Below are positions 35,924 to 45,902 of a stretch of 64,000 nucleotides of DNA, piece by piece. Position numbers and translations under genes: made by a program. The stretch's first letter is position 1; each line of letters starts with the position of its first letter. The notes under the pieces were generated by a model, which saw nothing but the letters and a program-made list of their open reading frames with translations, had not been told where the DNA came from and did not search any database. The DNA lies in assembly GCA_041395325.1 (NCBI GenBank), contig JAWLAT010000005.1, positions 1 to 64,000 of the forward strand, given 5' to 3'. This stretch comes from JAWLAT01 sp041395325. Its GTDB lineage: Bacteria; Pseudomonadota; Gammaproteobacteria; Xanthomonadales; SZUA-5.

Positions 35924-36673
35924 TCAACCCCCGGGCGTGCGTTGACGAATCATCCCCCAGGCCGCCAATGGTCGGTCACCCAGGAGTTCGGACAACAGGC
36001 TGCGCAGCAGCTGTCGTTGTTGCCGGCGCAGCTCCAGTGCCGACTGATTCGCTGGAGTCCCCTGCTGCAACGCAGCCAGACTTTGCAGCACGCGCCCTGA
36101 CCAGGGACCATCGGTCAGCGCGCGCACGCCGCCCTGCAGATCCACGACATAGCGACCGTCGCTGTCGACGGCCATGCCACCCTGGGTATGAAGCAGATCA
36201 AGCCCGTAACCGAGCGCGCCCAACAAAGTCAGCTCGAAGGCCCGCAGGCGCGCCTCCAACTGCTGCCCACGGTCCTCCGCGACGGCATCGAGGTTCGCTG
36301 GCGAAGGGGGTGACAGCAGGAACTCCAACAACAGCCGGTAGTGCTCAAAAAGCTCGACTTCCGGTTCCTGACGAGGCAGCAATCGAACCAGCAGTTCGTT
36401 CAGATACAGGCCGACCAAGGCGTCATTGCCGACCGGTGCAGGCGACAACCGTTGGATTTCCCAATGCTGCAGCGATCGCACTTCTCCGCGACCACGCAGC
36501 TGCAACTCGAGCAACTGGTAGGGAACCAGCTCGGCCTGGCGATTGCCCCGACTGCCGCGCACCCGGTGGGCCATCGCAGGCACGCGGCCGAGTTCGCGCA
36601 CCCACAGCTCCAGCAAGAGATCCTTTTCGCCGTAGGCGCGTCGATGCAACACAAAGGCGCTGAACGGCGCCAT
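35924..36673 (-). CDS. recO: DNA repair protein RecO
   Basis: 249 residues. RecO anneals single strands and loads RecA in the RecFOR pathway. The N-terminal OB-fold reads FSAFVLHRRAYGEKDLLLELWVRELGRV and YQLLELQLRGRGEVRSLQHWEIQ; the helical C-terminal part has RLRAFELTLLGALGYGL. The zinc-finger cysteines found in many RecO proteins are absent, as in other gammaproteobacteria. It starts 9 bases after the Era stop in the lepA-lepB-rnc-era-recO operon, the usual neighbourhood. Confidence 0.95.
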   Translation of the reverse strand: MAPFSAFVLHRRAYGEKDLLLELWVRELGRVPAMAHRVRGSRGNRQAELVPYQLLELQLRGRGEVRSLQHWEIQRLSPAPVGNDALVGLYLNELLVRLLPRQEPEVELFEHYRLLLEFLLSPPSPANLDAVAEDRGQQLEARLRAFELTLLGALGYGLDLLHTQGGMAVDSDGRYVVDLQGGVRALTDGPWSGRVLQSLAALQQGTPANQSALELRRQQRQLLRSLLSELLGDRPLAAWGMIRQRTPGG

Positions 36674-36682
36674 GGTGATGGC

Positions 36683-37573
36683 CTAAAGGCCCAGTTCGTG
36701 CAGTGCGGCTTCGTCGTCTGCCCACTGCGGTCTGACCTTGACCCACAGTTCCAGATGGACCCGGCCATCGAACAGCGCTTCCATCGCCACGCGTGCAGCG
36801 CTGCCTACTGACTTGAGCTGCTCCCCACGCTGACCGATGACGATGCCCTTGTGACTGTCCCGGTTGACCCAGATCGTGGCCTGGATGCGGCGCATGCCAT
36901 CGGCCACCTCAAAGGCCTCCGTGATGACCGCGATGCCGTAGGGAATCTCATCGTGCAACTGCCGCATCAACTGTTCGCGAACCAGCTCGGCGGCGAGGAA
37001 GCGCTCGGAGCGATCGGTCAGCGTGTCGGCGTCGTACAGCGGTGGCTGCACCGGCAGTTGCTGACCCAGGTCGGACAACCACGCCTTCAGTCCATCCCGC
37101 TTGTTCGCCGCGACCAGATGAACCGAACGGAAATCCGCCAGCTTTGAGACCTCTGCCAGATAGGGCAGCAGTCTTTCCCGCGGCTGAATCCGATCGATCT
37201 TGTTCACGACCAGACTGACCGGACGCTGGCTGCGCAGCACTTGCGCGAGCACGAAACGATCACCCTCCTCCAACCGACCGGCCTCAATGACCAGACAGGC
37301 CAGATCGACCTGTTCCAGCGCCGCCTGAACGGCACCGTGCATGCGCCGGTCCAGCGCCTTGCCCTGCTGGGCGGAAAGCCCGGGCGTATCGACAAAGGCA
37401 ATCTGAAAATCATCGCCCGTCACGACGCCCAGCGTCCGCTGACGAGTGGTCTGCGGTCGCGGCGACACAATGGCGATGTGCGCGCCGACCGCCGCATTGA
37501 GGAGCGTCGACTTGCCGACATTGGGACGGCCGACCAGCGCGACGTGACCTGCGTGGAACTCGGACGGATTCAT
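36683..37573 (-). CDS. era: GTPase Era
   Basis: 296 residues from ATG 37573 (MNPSEFHAGHVALVGRPNVGKSTLLN), only 4 bases after the rnc stop; the frame is open further upstream inside rnc but has no role. Era is a GTPase with a KH domain that helps mature 16S rRNA and assemble the 30S subunit. G1 GRPNVGKST, G2 region RQRT, G3 DTPG and G4 NKID are visible. The KH-domain block with KGIVIGQRGEQLKSVGSAAR and the ending VKVRPQWADDEAALHELGL are typical. Central in the operon with rnc and recO. Confidence 0.97.
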   Translation of the reverse strand: MNPSEFHAGHVALVGRPNVGKSTLLNAAVGAHIAIVSPRPQTTRQRTLGVVTGDDFQIAFVDTPGLSAQQGKALDRRMHGAVQAALEQVDLACLVIEAGRLEEGDRFVLAQVLRSQRPVSLVVNKIDRIQPRERLLPYLAEVSKLADFRSVHLVAANKRDGLKAWLSDLGQQLPVQPPLYDADTLTDRSERFLAAELVREQLMRQLHDEIPYGIAVITEAFEVADGMRRIQATIWVNRDSHKGIVIGQRGEQLKSVGSAARVAMEALFDGRVHLELWVKVRPQWADDEAALHELGL

Positions 37574-37577
37574 TGGT

Positions 37578-38303
37578 TCAATTACCCAGCAACAGTTCGT
37601 GCAATCGCTCCGCCGCCTGCTGTTCGGCGGCTCGCCGGCTGCCGCCACGACCCTCAGCCTGCTGCTCGCCCAGCTGACAGCGGGCGATAAAAGTCTTGGC
37701 GTGATCCTGTCCGATCGCGTCGACCAGTTCGTAGGTGGGGAGCGGTTTACCCTGACTCTGCAGCCATTCCTGCAAACGGGTTTTGGCATCCTTTGGAGGT
37801 GGAACCAGGGATTGCGCCAGACGTTCGGCAAACCAACCGCCAATGACCTCTCGCGTCCGGTCCCAGCCGTGCTCCAGATAGCAGGCGGCGATGATGGCTT
37901 CGACCGCATCGGCCAGGATTGAATCTCGTCGGTGCCCGCCGGCCTTGAGTTCACCTGGCCCCAGGCGCAAGAACTCGCCCAGCCGCATCGATCGCGCCAA
38001 TTCAGCCAGCGTGCCTTCGTTGACCAGTTGCGCGCGTCGACGGGTCAACTCACCTTCGCGGGCCCGCGGAAATCGACCGAACAACTCCAGGGCGATCACC
38101 GCATTGAGGATCGCGTCACCAAGGAACTCCAGCCGTTCATTGTGCTGGCGCGCGGCACTGCGGTGTGTCAACGCCTGCTGCAGCAGGTCGCTTTCAAACG
38201 GCGGAAGTCCAGTGGCGTTGATCACCCTCGCTGCGGCTTCAGAGGTCAATTCGCGCGCATCCCCACTGGCATCTCCATCCAACTCCTCCGGAGAGAGGGT
38301 CAA
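37578..38303 (-). CDS. rnc: Ribonuclease III
   Basis: 241 residues. The signature box NERLEFLGDAILN and the catalytic acidic residues in LADAVEAIIAACYLE are present; the C-terminal double-strand RNA-binding domain has DAKTRLQEWLQSQGKPLPTYELV and GRGGSRRAAEQQAAERL. RNase III cuts double-stranded RNA, for example the rRNA precursor. The N-terminus is about 12 residues longer than in E. coli. The start ATG overlaps the DUF4845 stop (ATGA), so translation is coupled. Confidence 0.96.
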   Translation of the reverse strand: MTLSPEELDGDASGDARELTSEAAARVINATGLPPFESDLLQQALTHRSAARQHNERLEFLGDAILNAVIALELFGRFPRAREGELTRRRAQLVNEGTLAELARSMRLGEFLRLGPGELKAGGHRRDSILADAVEAIIAACYLEHGWDRTREVIGGWFAERLAQSLVPPPKDAKTRLQEWLQSQGKPLPTYELVDAIGQDHAKTFIARCQLGEQQAEGRGGSRRAAEQQAAERLHELLLGN

Positions 38304-38683
38304 TCTGGCCCGCGTCGGACGAGATCCACGGTCTTGTCGAACTTCGCAACGACGTCCAGGTTACCGACCAGAGGACTGCGAACCTCATATGCAACTCGCA
38401 GAAGATAACCGCCCCCCGCCCGAGTCAAAGTGATGTTCTGGCGCTTGACGCTACTGACGTAGCCCACCGCAAAGTTGTTGTCCAACAGCGACAGGATCCG
38501 GTCCGGTTGCATTTGCCCCACGCCGGGCGCTGCCTGCACCGTTTTCATGGCCTGCAGCACACCGTAGTACTCGGTATACATCGGAAACAGCCTGATCCCG
38601 ATATAGGCGAAGAAGCCCAGTACAGCGAGGATGATGATGATGCTCATCAGCGTGATGCCACGCTGCCGTCGCCTTGCGATCAT
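38300..38683 (-). CDS. DUF4845 domain protein
   Basis: 127 residues: a basic start (MIARRRQRG), one membrane helix (about 10-32, ITLMSIIIILAVLGFFAYIGIRLF) and a short periplasmic domain with MYTEYYGVLQAMKTVQ and VGYVSSVKRQNITLTR. This is the DUF4845 type, commonly encoded between lepB and rnc in Gammaproteobacteria and of unknown function. The start resembles a pilin-like prepilin leader (RRRQRGITLMSIIIIL) but lacks the usual glycine-phenylalanine-threonine context. It overlaps rnc by 4 bases. Confidence 0.9.
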   Translation of the reverse strand: MIARRRQRGITLMSIIIILAVLGFFAYIGIRLFPMYTEYYGVLQAMKTVQAAPGVGQMQPDRILSLLDNNFAVGYVSSVKRQNITLTRAGGGYLLRVAYEVRSPLVGNLDVVAKFDKTVDLVRRGPD

Positions 38684-38689
38684 GATGGT

Positions 38690-39487
38690 CTACTCCACGG
38701 TGGTGCCGAGTCGTCTCCAAGACACAAAACCGGGCAACTTCCAGTCCCAGTGCATCCAGACAAAGAAGGCTCGCCCGACCAGATTCTGCTCGGGAACCAT
38801 ACCCCAGGCGCGACTGTCCTCGCTATTGTCACGGTTGTCGCCCATCACGAAATACTGCCCTTCCGGGACAATCCAGCTCTGCCGGCTGCGATCGCGTCCG
38901 CTGATGGTCAGAATCTGGTGCTCCACGTCACCCAGTTGCTCGATCAGCAGTTCCGATCCGGTCGCCTCGGCATTCGCGCCCTGGCCCACATAGCGCCCGA
39001 CGGAACGCTGCGCCGCCGGCTTGCCGTTGACGTAGATCATGTGCTGGTCGTAACGGATCTCGTCGCCCGGCAAGCCGACCAGCCGCTTGACATAGTTCTG
39101 CCGCTCGTTCTTCGGATAGCGAAAGACCACCACATCGCCGCGCTGCGGCTCGCCGATCTCCAGGATCTTGGTGTTGGCCACCGGCAAGCGCAGTCCGTAG
39201 GCGAATTTGTTGACCAGGATGAAGTCGCCGATCAGCAGACTGGGAACCATCGAGGCCGAGGGAATGGTGAAGGGCTCGACCAGGAATGAGCGAATCAGCA
39301 GGATGATGAACAGGACCGGGAAGAAGGACTTGGAGTACTCCACCACCGCCGGTTCGCGCGGTGTCTCGTCGCCTTCGGAGATTGGCAAGGCAGTGCGGCG
39401 CTTGCGCAGGAACAGGATGTCCAACAACCAGACAAAGCCGGTGATGGCCGACAGCAGCACCAGGATCAGGGCGAAATCAATATTCAT
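38690..39487 (-). CDS. lepB: Signal peptidase I
   Basis: 265 residues. Two N-terminal membrane helices (about 4-25 and 55-69) are followed by the catalytic region: IPSASMVPSL with the serine nucleophile near residue 79, VKRLVGLPGDEIRY with the general-base lysine near 133, and YFVMGDNRDNSEDSRAWGMVP. LepB removes signal peptides from exported preproteins. It lies 36 bases downstream of lepA, the conserved order that gives the leader peptidase operon its name. Confidence 0.96.
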   Translation of the reverse strand: MNIDFALILVLLSAITGFVWLLDILFLRKRRTALPISEGDETPREPAVVEYSKSFFPVLFIILLIRSFLVEPFTIPSASMVPSLLIGDFILVNKFAYGLRLPVANTKILEIGEPQRGDVVVFRYPKNERQNYVKRLVGLPGDEIRYDQHMIYVNGKPAAQRSVGRYVGQGANAEATGSELLIEQLGDVEHQILTISGRDRSRQSWIVPEGQYFVMGDNRDNSEDSRAWGMVPEQNLVGRAFFVWMHWDWKLPGFVSWRRLGTTVE

Positions 39488-39523
39488 GGCATCCGTTCCG
39501 TTCTCATGCGCTCCAGCTCAGGC

Positions 39524-41317
<1,794 letters not shown>

Positions 41318-41363
41318 GGATACGGCGGGCTGACCAAAACAGTCAATAGTAGCACAACCAAAG

Positions 41364-41388
41364 ACCCGGCGAGGGCCTCGGCCCGGGT
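41364..41388 (-). terminator. Terminator hairpin after rseB
   Basis: Read on the minus strand: ACCCGG and CCGGGT arms with inner CGAG/CTCG pairs, then CTTTGG. It starts 16 bases after the rseB stop and ends before lepA, so it should separate the stress operon from the lepA operon. Confidence 0.6.
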
Positions 41389-41403
41389 TTAGTAACCACG
41401 ACC

Positions 41404-42258
41404 TCAGCTGGCGCCCACACCATCCAGAAAACGGCGCAAAGTCTCTTCGGGCACATCACCAATCGCAGTCCAGCGGGCCCCAGGCGCGTCCTGCGTCACC
41501 GCGCGCATCGCGCCGGTCGGATGCAACGACGGAAAGGTCCCGGGCTCGGCACGCTCGGCGAAAACCGACACTACCGCCAGACCGTCGGTGAAAACCCATT
41601 GACGCCGGTCATTGCTGCCCACCACCGCGCGCAACTCAAACCCATCCGGAGCCACCCCCGGCCAGTCCTGCGCGGCCGCAGGCGCAGGTGCGTCGGACTG
41701 CTGCAGCGACGTGCTCGACACCTGAACGTCGGTGAACAACATCTGCTCCAGCACACGATCACCATCGATCACGGCGCTGCGCAATGGCAGCCCGGTCTCA
41801 ATGTCGACCCAGGCATGCCGAGCGAACCTAGCCTGATCCAGAGGCCTGAAGCTCAATTGCCGCACCGGCCGGCCGGCCACGCGATCTTCTGCGCCAACGA
41901 TGACTTGGTAGTTGTGGCGAATGACGCGCGTGTTGGCCGCCACCGGCACATCGACGGCCAGTGGCGTCTCCAGATACTCCGGCGGTTCGTTCGTCACCCC
42001 GGTGCGTTGCGCCACCCCGCCACCGGCAACAACCGTTTGCGGGGGGCCCATCAAGTTGACGGCGTTCTGGCGAACTCGGCCGTCCTCGATGACCTGAGAA
42101 ACGCGCAGCGCAGAGACCTCGGCACCGGCCATGAAAACGACCGTGCCGCTATAAACATAGCTGCGGCCGGCTTGGCCCATTCGCTCGAGCCAATCAGAAG
42201 ATTCCTGCGCGCTGGCCAACGTGGCCGTACAACAAAGCAGTGCCAGCCAAGTGCGCAC
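41404..42258 (-). CDS. rseB: Sigma-E regulatory protein RseB/MucB
   Basis: 284 residues with a signal peptide (MRTWLALLCCTATLASA). RseB is the periplasmic protein that binds RseA and shields it from DegS until misfolded outer membrane protein or LPS is sensed. The first LolA-like domain has YVYSGTVVFMAGAEVSALRVSQVIEDGRVRQNAVNLMGPP. Later FRPLDQARFARHAWVDIETGLPLRSAVIDGDRVLEQMLFTDVQV and the DGFELRAVVGSNDRRQWVFTDGLAVVSVFAER block are typical of MucB. Start GTG 42258, directly after the rseA stop. It is the last gene of the operon; the terminator follows. Confidence 0.93.
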   Translation of the reverse strand: MRTWLALLCCTATLASAQESSDWLERMGQAGRSYVYSGTVVFMAGAEVSALRVSQVIEDGRVRQNAVNLMGPPQTVVAGGGVAQRTGVTNEPPEYLETPLAVDVPVAANTRVIRHNYQVIVGAEDRVAGRPVRQLSFRPLDQARFARHAWVDIETGLPLRSAVIDGDRVLEQMLFTDVQVSSTSLQQSDAPAPAAAQDWPGVAPDGFELRAVVGSNDRRQWVFTDGLAVVSVFAERAEPGTFPSLHPTGAMRAVTQDAPGARWTAIGDVPEETLRRFLDGVGAS

Positions 42259-42903
42259 TCAGCGAGTCTCCGCGGGCGCCGCCAGGGGCGTCGGTTCATC
42301 GGATACAGGCTCAACCGAACGAGGCAACCAGGCCAGCGTCCCCAGCGAGCCCAGCGGCGCGACCTGTGCCCCGAGACCGTGTCGGATCCAGTAGGCATCC
42401 TCGCCCTGGAAAGGCACAAAATTCACCGGTTGTGCCAGCGTACTGACGGACACCTGCTGCACACCGCGTGTATTGACGACAGCCGGGCCCACCACCGGCG
42501 CTCGCGAAGGCGGCGCTGCCAGTGGCGCATCGGCCACCGACGACACCGGTGATACGCGCTCGGCACCCGGCACGCTGACCAGCGTCACCGCCACCCAGGC
42601 CACCGAGGCTGCAACCGCCAGTCCGCCCGCCCAGCCCCACCACGCTGGCCGACCATTGACCGAGCGCTGTGGTGTGCCTTCGGCCCGAATCGCTGCGGCG
42701 ACCCGGTCAGCAAAATCGCTCGGCGCCGGCAACACCGCGCGCCGGGCCAGCAGGTCTCCGGCCAGGGCCCAGCGCGACCAGCGCTGACGCAGCACCTCGT
42801 CACGCTCGACCCGGTTCAGCAAGAACCGTGCGGCCTGTCCGTTCTCCTGGCCATCCAGCAGAGCCGACCAGACTGCATCAGTGTCGTCAAACTTGTCCGT
42901 CAC
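42259..42903 (-). CDS. rseA: Anti-sigma-E factor RseA/MucA
   Basis: 214 residues from GTG 42903, which overlaps the rpoE stop as GTGA, so the two are translationally coupled; the longer frame upstream runs inside rpoE. The cytoplasmic N-terminal domain (DKFDDTDAVWSALLDGQENGQAARFLLNRVERDEVLRQRWSRWALAGDLL) holds the sigma factor. One membrane helix (about residues 85-108, WWGWAGGLAVAASVAWVAVTLV) and a periplasmic tail with RGVQQVSVSTLAQPVNFVPFQGEDAYWIRHG, the RseB-binding type, follow. Confidence 0.92.
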   Translation of the reverse strand: MTDKFDDTDAVWSALLDGQENGQAARFLLNRVERDEVLRQRWSRWALAGDLLARRAVLPAPSDFADRVAAAIRAEGTPQRSVNGRPAWWGWAGGLAVAASVAWVAVTLVSVPGAERVSPVSSVADAPLAAPPSRAPVVGPAVVNTRGVQQVSVSTLAQPVNFVPFQGEDAYWIRHGLGAQVAPLGSLGTLAWLPRSVEPVSDEPTPLAAPAETR

Positions 42904-43478
42904 GGCATCAACTCCTTGATATTTCTGTCGATCGCTTCCCGCCCGCGGAAAATTCTCGAGCGAACGGTACCAATCGGGCATTGCATCAGTTCAGCAATCT
43001 CGTCGTAGCTCAGACCATCCACCTCTCGCAGGGTCAGCGCGGTGCGAATGTCTTCAGGCAATCCTTCGACAGTCCGCACGACCGTTCGTTCCATTTCCTG
43101 ACGCAGCAATTCGTTCTCCGGCGTGGCCTGCTCCTGCATCCGACCGGCCCCGCTCCAGTGTTCGTCCTCGACCGTCTGCAATTCGGCTGTCAGCGGACGC
43201 CGACCGGAGGAGACGATCTGATTCTTGGAGGTATTGACGGCGATTCGGTAGAGCCAGGTGTAGAAGCTGCTTTCGCCACGGAAGTTGCCCAACGACCGCC
43301 AGGCGCGCATGAACACTTCCTGGGCCACATCCTGTGCCTCGGACCAGTCCGACACCATTCGACCAATCAGCCCGAGCACGCGATGCTGGTATTTGCGCAC
43401 CAGCAGATCGAATGCTCTTGCATCTCCGGCCCGTGCGCGCTCGACCAGCGCGCTGTCCTCATCGGTTTGTTCCGCCAT
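42900..43478 (-). CDS. rpoE: RNA polymerase sigma-E (AlgU-type) factor
   Basis: 192 residues from ATG 43478 (MAEQTDEDSALVERA); longer frames upstream are unlikely. ECF sigma with region 2 (FDLLVRKYQHRVLGLIGRMVSDWSEAQDVAQEVFMRAWRSLGNFRGESSFYTWLYRIAVNTSKN) and region 4 (LPEDIRTALTLREVDGLSYDEIAELMQCPIGTVRSRIFRGREAI). It directs the envelope-stress response and is freed when RseA is cut. The rpoE-rseA-rseB order and the sigma-E-type promoter upstream show the usual autoregulated operon. Confidence 0.96.
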   Translation of the reverse strand: MAEQTDEDSALVERARAGDARAFDLLVRKYQHRVLGLIGRMVSDWSEAQDVAQEVFMRAWRSLGNFRGESSFYTWLYRIAVNTSKNQIVSSGRRPLTAELQTVEDEHWSGAGRMQEQATPENELLRQEMERTVVRTVEGLPEDIRTALTLREVDGLSYDEIAELMQCPIGTVRSRIFRGREAIDRNIKELMP

Positions 43479-43591
43479 CCTGGCTTGCGCCCCCATTCCA
43501 TCCATTGCCTGGCCTGCCTCCACCTCGCAGCCTGCAGAAGGTGGTCCGCCAACCTCTGGCGCCCTGCCTCCCTCCAATCTGTCGCGGAGGT

Positions 43592-43618
43592 ACTGACCTG
43601 AATGCCATGTGAAAGTTC
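43592..43618 (-). promoter_or_regulatory. Sigma-E-type autoregulatory promoter for rpoE
   Basis: Read on the minus strand: GAACTT (43618-43613), 16 bases, TCAGT (43596-43592). Both boxes and the spacing fit the AlgU/RpoE consensus (GAACTT-N16/17-TCnnA). It gives a leader of about 105 bases before the rpoE ATG. Confidence 0.6.
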
Positions 43619-43654
43619 ATTGCCGCGGTGAAATCGGCTGGGCAGCCGCGGGGC

Positions 43655-45880
43655 TCACCCGGCGAGCAGGCGCTCACGCTCCAGCAGCAGATTCTCGAAG
43701 CTGGCGGCCGGCAAGGGCCGGCAGAACAGAAAGCCCTGCATTTCTTCGCAGGCGTTCTCGCACAGGAAGCGCAGATGGTCTTCCATCTCCACGCCCTCGG
43801 CGATGACCTTGCAGTTCATGTTGTGGGCCATGTCGATGGTCGCGCGGACGATGGCTTCGTCGGTGGGATCGATGCCGATATTGCGCACGAAGGTCTGGTC
43901 AATCTTGATCCGATCGGCCGGAAAGTGCTTGAGGTAATCCAGTGACGATTGCCCGGTTCCAAAATCATCGATCGAGATGTTGCAGCCCAGCGCGCGCAAT
44001 TCACTGAGAATCTCGATCAGGTTCGGAATCGACTTGATGTTGATGCTCTCGGTCACTTCAAGGTCGAGGCTCTCGGGTGCCAACCCGGAATCCCGCAATG
44101 CATCCTTGACCACCTGCAGCAGGTTGGGCTGTTTGATCTGCAGAGCGCTGAGGTTGACGCTGACACGCAGGGGCAGGCCGAACTGTTCATGCCAGCGGAC
44201 GGTATCGAAACAGGCGGCGCGCAACACCCATTCGCCGATCGGAATGATCAGGCCGGTTTCTTCGGCGAGCGGGATGAAGAAGCCCGGACTGATCAGGCCC
44301 AACTCCGGATGCTCCCACCGCACCAGCGCTTCCATGCCGACGATGTCTTCCGATTCGGCATCGACCTGAGGCTGGTAATAGACCCGCAATTCGTTGTTCT
44401 TCTCGGCCTGCCGCAGCTTGGACTCCAGGCCGAGTCGCTGCTGATGGGAGTCTTCCGGACCGGCAACAAAAGTGCGGAAAGTGTTTCGCCCCATGCCCTT
44501 GGCGTTGTACATCGCAACGTCGGCGCACTTGACCAGACCGTCGGCGGTGGTGCTGTCTTCCGGGAAGAAGGCGATGCCGATACTCGCCGTGATCTGCATC
44601 TCCGAGCCATCAGACAGGGTCAGCGGCGCCTCCAGCACCCGCGTGATCTTCTCGGCAATACGCAGCACATCGTCGCGCTGAATGATGTGCCGCAGCACCA
44701 GCGTGAACTCGTCACCGGCGTAGCGCGCCACGGTGTCACTGGCACGAACGGTGGCGCGCAGGCGCTTGGCCACGGCCACCAGCATCTGATCGCCCACCGC
44801 GTGACCCAGGCTGTCGTTGATGGTCTTGAATCGGTCCAGATCAACGAAAAGCACGGAGAACTGCTCTCCATTGCGCTGCGCTTCGGCCAGCGCCGATTCC
44901 AGTCGATCGTTGAACAGCAACCGATTGGGCAACTTGGTCAACGAATCGTGCAAGCCGCGGAAACGACTGTCGATGCGGTAGTGATGAACCAGCGACGACA
45001 GCGCATAGCGCTCGGCCAGATTGCGCAGCGTGGCCAGCACCGGCTCCGATCGGGTCCAGCGCGTGCGCGAGCCGGCCAACAGGGCGCCGACCGTGCGATC
45101 CTGATCATCATGCAGCGGCAGTCCGGCCCAGGAAGCGATGCGGTGGCGCTGCACCCAGACATCCTTGACCCGTTCCCAGGCCTTGTCTTCCAGTACCAGT
45201 GGCTTGCCCTGCATCACCATGTGATAGCTCTGGTGATTCCACAGCGCTTCGTCCTCATTGGCCAGCGCGCCGCCCTGGAAACGCGCCAGCTCCTGCGGCT
45301 CGGATTCCTGCCCGCCGCGCTCGCGCAAAACGGTCAGGAATTCAATGCCATAGTGACCGCACAGCAATGCCAGACCCTGCTGATTGCGAGCGTCGTCAGC
45401 GACCAGGCAATCGACGCCATTGAGCAGGTCCAGTGCCTGTTCGATCAGCGTCGGATCGGCCACGGGGACCGCTGGTGACACGGTCTCTGACGGCCCCTCG
45501 CACAAGGCAATGACTTGCCGCAACTCCTGTTGGTCGATCGGTGAGCGCAACCAGCTGCGCACACCCGCGACCTCCACGCCCCAGCCGTAGGTGTCGTGAC
45601 GAGAGCCATGCGGCAGCAAACCAAGAATGCCGTGCAGATTGGGCGCATCAGCCAGCAACCGACGGCACAGGGCGAGGGCGTCCTCGCCACTGCCGGAAAA
45701 CTCGACGATCACCAGCGCGGGGCGGGCACCATGATCGAGCAGGCTGTTGGCTTGATCGAAATCGCGAGCCGTCAAAATGGTGTCGAAAGCCCCACCATCG
45801 AGCGCGTCAAACAGGTCCCGTCGATCCTCGCGCGACGAGGACACGATCATGAAAGCCGAACCGGCGTCCATCAGCTCCAC
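43655..45880 (-). CDS. Pseudo-receiver/GAF/GGDEF/EAL c-di-GMP protein
   Basis: 741 residues. Residues about 10-130 have a receiver-like fold, but the acidic pocket is missing (FMIVSSSREDR) and the phospho-acceptor position reads LVIVEFSG, a glutamate instead of aspartate. A GAF-like region (about 140-310) follows, then GGDEF (about 315-475) with the active site written YAGDEFTLVL (AGDEF, usually active), and EAL (about 485-735) with MEALVRWEHPELG, DDFGTGQSSLDYL and CKVIAEGVE, the residues needed for c-di-GMP hydrolysis. Synthesis and breakdown may both be possible. The start is GTG 45880 or ATG 45871 (GGAG before the latter). It follows the Ycf46 N-like gene and pilZ, so a link to pilus or c-di-GMP signalling is likely. 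Confidence 0.92.
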   Translation of the reverse strand: MELMDAGSAFMIVSSSREDRRDLFDALDGGAFDTILTARDFDQANSLLDHGARPALVIVEFSGSGEDALALCRRLLADAPNLHGILGLLPHGSRHDTYGWGVEVAGVRSWLRSPIDQQELRQVIALCEGPSETVSPAVPVADPTLIEQALDLLNGVDCLVADDARNQQGLALLCGHYGIEFLTVLRERGGQESEPQELARFQGGALANEDEALWNHQSYHMVMQGKPLVLEDKAWERVKDVWVQRHRIASWAGLPLHDDQDRTVGALLAGSRTRWTRSEPVLATLRNLAERYALSSLVHHYRIDSRFRGLHDSLTKLPNRLLFNDRLESALAEAQRNGEQFSVLFVDLDRFKTINDSLGHAVGDQMLVAVAKRLRATVRASDTVARYAGDEFTLVLRHIIQRDDVLRIAEKITRVLEAPLTLSDGSEMQITASIGIAFFPEDSTTADGLVKCADVAMYNAKGMGRNTFRTFVAGPEDSHQQRLGLESKLRQAEKNNELRVYYQPQVDAESEDIVGMEALVRWEHPELGLISPGFFIPLAEETGLIIPIGEWVLRAACFDTVRWHEQFGLPLRVSVNLSALQIKQPNLLQVVKDALRDSGLAPESLDLEVTESINIKSIPNLIEILSELRALGCNISIDDFGTGQSSLDYLKHFPADRIKIDQTFVRNIGIDPTDEAIVRATIDMAHNMNCKVIAEGVEMEDHLRFLCENACEEMQGFLFCRPLPAASFENLLLERERLLAG

Positions 45881-45902
45881 CCCACCGGGCCGGGATCCGC
45901 CA

